From contig NW_004450479.1 of the NCBI RefSeq assembly GCF_000321225.1, positions 878,160-942,159 of the forward strand: a stretch of DNA of 64,000 nt. Direction: 5' to 3'. The notes below the pieces were generated by a model that did no database searches, was not told the origin of the DNA, and was given only the letters and a program-made list of their open reading frames with translations. The stretch is from Odobenus rosmarus divergens (taxonomy: Eukaryota > Chordata > Mammalia > Carnivora > Odobenidae). Each line of letters starts with the position of its first letter. Position 1 is the stretch's first letter. Positions 61,985-64,000 of this stretch are shown here, piece by piece. The position numbers and the translations under genes are program-made.

Positions 61985-62461
61985 TTAACCTGCTCAGGAA
62001 TCGGTTGGTTTTCTGAAATCTTAAGACTTATGGTTGGTTCGTTGTTTTTCCCATTCTTTGAAATTCTCAGCCATTGTTTCTTTAAATACTCTTCTTCCTA
62101 TTTGTTTCTGATCTCTTCTGGAGATCGACCTCATTAGACCTACTGGAAATCTCTCCTCTCTCGCCGCCTCCTCTCCTGCCTCCCGGGGGTTCCCCAAAGG
62201 TAACTATTTGGAGCCAGTGGATGGATTTCTGGGTCTTTACAAGGAGTTTGCATTTTGTGTTTGTTCTTTCCTTTCCTTGGCTTTGATTGTTCTTTTCCTG
62301 ATTTCTTTAACATTCACTTTATTCTTTCTTGTTTAGTGATTGCATTTTTTTAAGGTGTGAATTTTCCACCTGAGTACTGCTTTGGCTGTTCTCAGGTTTT
62401 CAGGGACAGTATTAACAGTATTCCAGATAATCTGCCATTATGCACCCAGGTTTTCTATTTC
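61985..62461 (-). mobile_element. Possible L1-like fragment, antisense
   Basis: 'TTCCCATTCTTTGAAATTCTCAGCCATTGTTTCTTTAAATA' is a phrase I associate with the 5'/ORF1 region of old L1 in antisense; sequence to its right is similarly T-rich. Confidence 0.45.
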
Positions 62462-62662
62462 TTTTTTTTTTTTTTAAGAATTTTATTTATTTAACACAGA
62501 GGGAGAGAGAGCACAAGTAGGCAGAGCAGCAGACAGAGGGAGAGGGAGAAGCAGGCTTCCCGCTGAGCAGGGAGCCCAATGGAGGGGCTCGATCCCAGGA
62601 CCCTGGGACCATGACCTGAGCCGAAGGCAGTCGCTTAACCAACTGAGCCACCCAGGCGCCCG
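62462..62662 (-). mobile_element. CAN-SINE, long form
   Basis: Antisense copy with perfect 16-bp duplication CCAGGTTTTCTATTTC (62446-62461; 62663-62678). Confidence 0.96.
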
Positions 62663-63869
62663 CCAGGTTTTCTATTTCATTTGAGTTGTTTAGGAGAGTC
62701 TTAGAATTGTTATTTTTGTTTGTTTAGTTATTTTTAAACGTGTTGAATCTGTTCTGTTAAGCCGCCTTATTATATATACTTACTAACATTCTTTCTAAGT
62801 TTATGTGTGTTTGTCAACTTGCACTGCCAAGAACCACGACGTTTGTGTTAAAATCTTGCCACGGCTCTTGTATTTCTGCCCCGCTCCCCTTCCCCTCTTC
62901 CTGGGCTGTCACTTGGTGGGAAGCGCCCACGGCGGCTGCAGCCCAGCCTGGTTCAGGCTGTGTGCCGTCCTTTCTGATGTTCAGTAACAGCTAGTGGTAT
63001 TTTTAATCAGGTGTTTAAAGGGTTGTTTCCAGAAAGAGGTAAAATAGGGCTCAAATAGCTATGAAAGTGGGCACAGGTTTAGGATTTTCTTCTGTTAATT
63101 AAACAGTGAGGTAGCCAGTCAGATATTACAACCAGCTCCAAGGAAAAGCCCAAGCACAAATTTATCCAGAACAAAGAAACTGAATGACAAATGGAAAGTG
63201 AACTGGTTTTTCTAAGAGGGAGGGGGTCACCGGTGAACAGTTGGAGGGACAAGGCACGAAGTGCACGCCCATCAGCGTGCAGAGCTGTAGAGTAGTTCAG
63301 ACCCAGGGAGGCGGGCCCCACGGGTCCAAGGACGTGCTGCACATAGTGCCGTTTCCATCGAAGCACGCATTGCTTCTGACCCTTTCTCTGCTTTTGATAA
63401 AACCTAATCTCAAAGAAGGATTATTCGTGATCACTAATAAGCCTGGTCTGTTGGCCTGATTATTTCCATAGGTGTAGCAAGAATGTTAATTCGCCTAGCG
63501 GGCCTTCCTGAGTTTGCTTTGCTGGAAGTTTCCGTCAGGAGTCCACATTGGACTTTAAAAGTGTCCTGAGGCCAGGAAGCCAAGAACTCACCAGATTTCA
63601 TCTGCTGGATGATTCTGAGCAAATTCCTTCCTTCTCGAGGTTTCAGAAATATCCTGAGCTCCCGGGCTTGCTGGAGGCGACCTTCCTAGCTCACAGCTCC
63701 TGCTGGTGACCTGTCCTCACAACGACGTGAGGGTCATTCTTGACTCTGGCCAGGCAGGCAGGACTCTGGCTGCACCATCCATGTGTCCAGTGAAGTCCTG
63801 GTAAAAAGCAGCACAGATTCTCAGGGAACCTGTGCAAATAAATGACCATATCACCAAGAAGGGTTAAGA

Positions 63870-64000
63870 AACAAAAGTCCAGCCGGGTGAATGTGTAGAT
63901 CTAATTGGTTTTTATTAAGTGATTCATGAATCAGGCGGCATCCCATGCAGCAAGTGGAGGGAGCTCCTCAGAGCTGTACGAAATGGAAGGTTTTCATAGA
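63870..64000. repeat. Probable LTR-type interspersed repeat, cut by window edge
   Basis: 'GATCTAATTGGTTTTTATTAAGTGATTCATGAATCAGGCGGCATCCCATGCAGCAAG' followed by 'GAGCTGTACGAAATGGAAGG' resembles a repeat I have seen in mammalian genomes; the class (LTR) is tentative. Confidence 0.4.

Larger units (their letters stand above)
58394..64000 (+). other. CCDC57: Distal CCDC57 intron(s) or 3' flank, last exon not identified
   Basis: No exon could be placed with confidence and no AATAAA follows closely in the first kilobase. The region contains an L1 3' fragment, three CAN-SINEs, a T-rich antisense L1-like block and a repeat at the right edge. 59050-60600 is unassigned; it has a low-copy look but no recognised gene. 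In human the next gene downstream on the same strand is FASN; none of it is visible here. Confidence 0.6.

Overview
The window is mammalian nuclear DNA, most likely from an arctoid carnivore (bear, seal or mustelid relative). About 37 tRNA-derived CAN-SINEs are present (head G-G-C-G-C-C-T-G-G-G-T-G-G-C-T-C-A-G, CT-rich middle, AATAAA-containing A-rich tail). They mostly belong to the subfamily with the 'GTTAAGCGTCTGCCTTCGG' internal sequence. The dog-type variant with 'GGATCCCTGGGTGGCGCAG' was not seen. This species reading comes from memory of the families, not from a database search.

One protein-coding gene is supported: CCDC57 on the + strand. A CpG island (about 3040-3857, running into an 834-base assembly gap) carries a likely non-coding first exon ending at a GT donor at 3607/3608. 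Fourteen coding exons follow between 14081 and 58393, all with AG/GT borders and a reading frame that stays open across every junction (2350 coding bases, 783 complete codons plus one base). The predicted protein is almost entirely charged coiled coil. Human CCDC57 is about 915 residues by recollection, so the 3' end of the coding sequence is missing from this annotation. It lies either after 58393 in an exon I could not identify with confidence or beyond the window.

Layout: 1-3030 upstream intergenic repeats; 3040-3857 promoter and exon 1; 3858-4691 gap; 4692-14080 first intron; 14081-58393 coding exons and introns; 58394-64000 distal intron or 3' flank. Introns hold CAN-SINEs on both strands, antisense-oriented L1 fragments, MIR/L2 relics, an LTR remnant and a 0.5-kb minisatellite.

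Points worth a second look: a ciliary-type RFX X-box overlapping a strong-context ATG in the promoter; two 299-bp direct copies of a repeat segment, 98% identical, 40.6 kb apart; and a minisatellite in intron 14 containing four perfect DR4 arrays of the nuclear-receptor half-site AGGTCA, in a gene that in human lies directly upstream of the LXR target FASN. Exon 6 also sits between closely spaced inverted SINEs. No bacterial-type system, CRISPR array or clearly new protein family was found.
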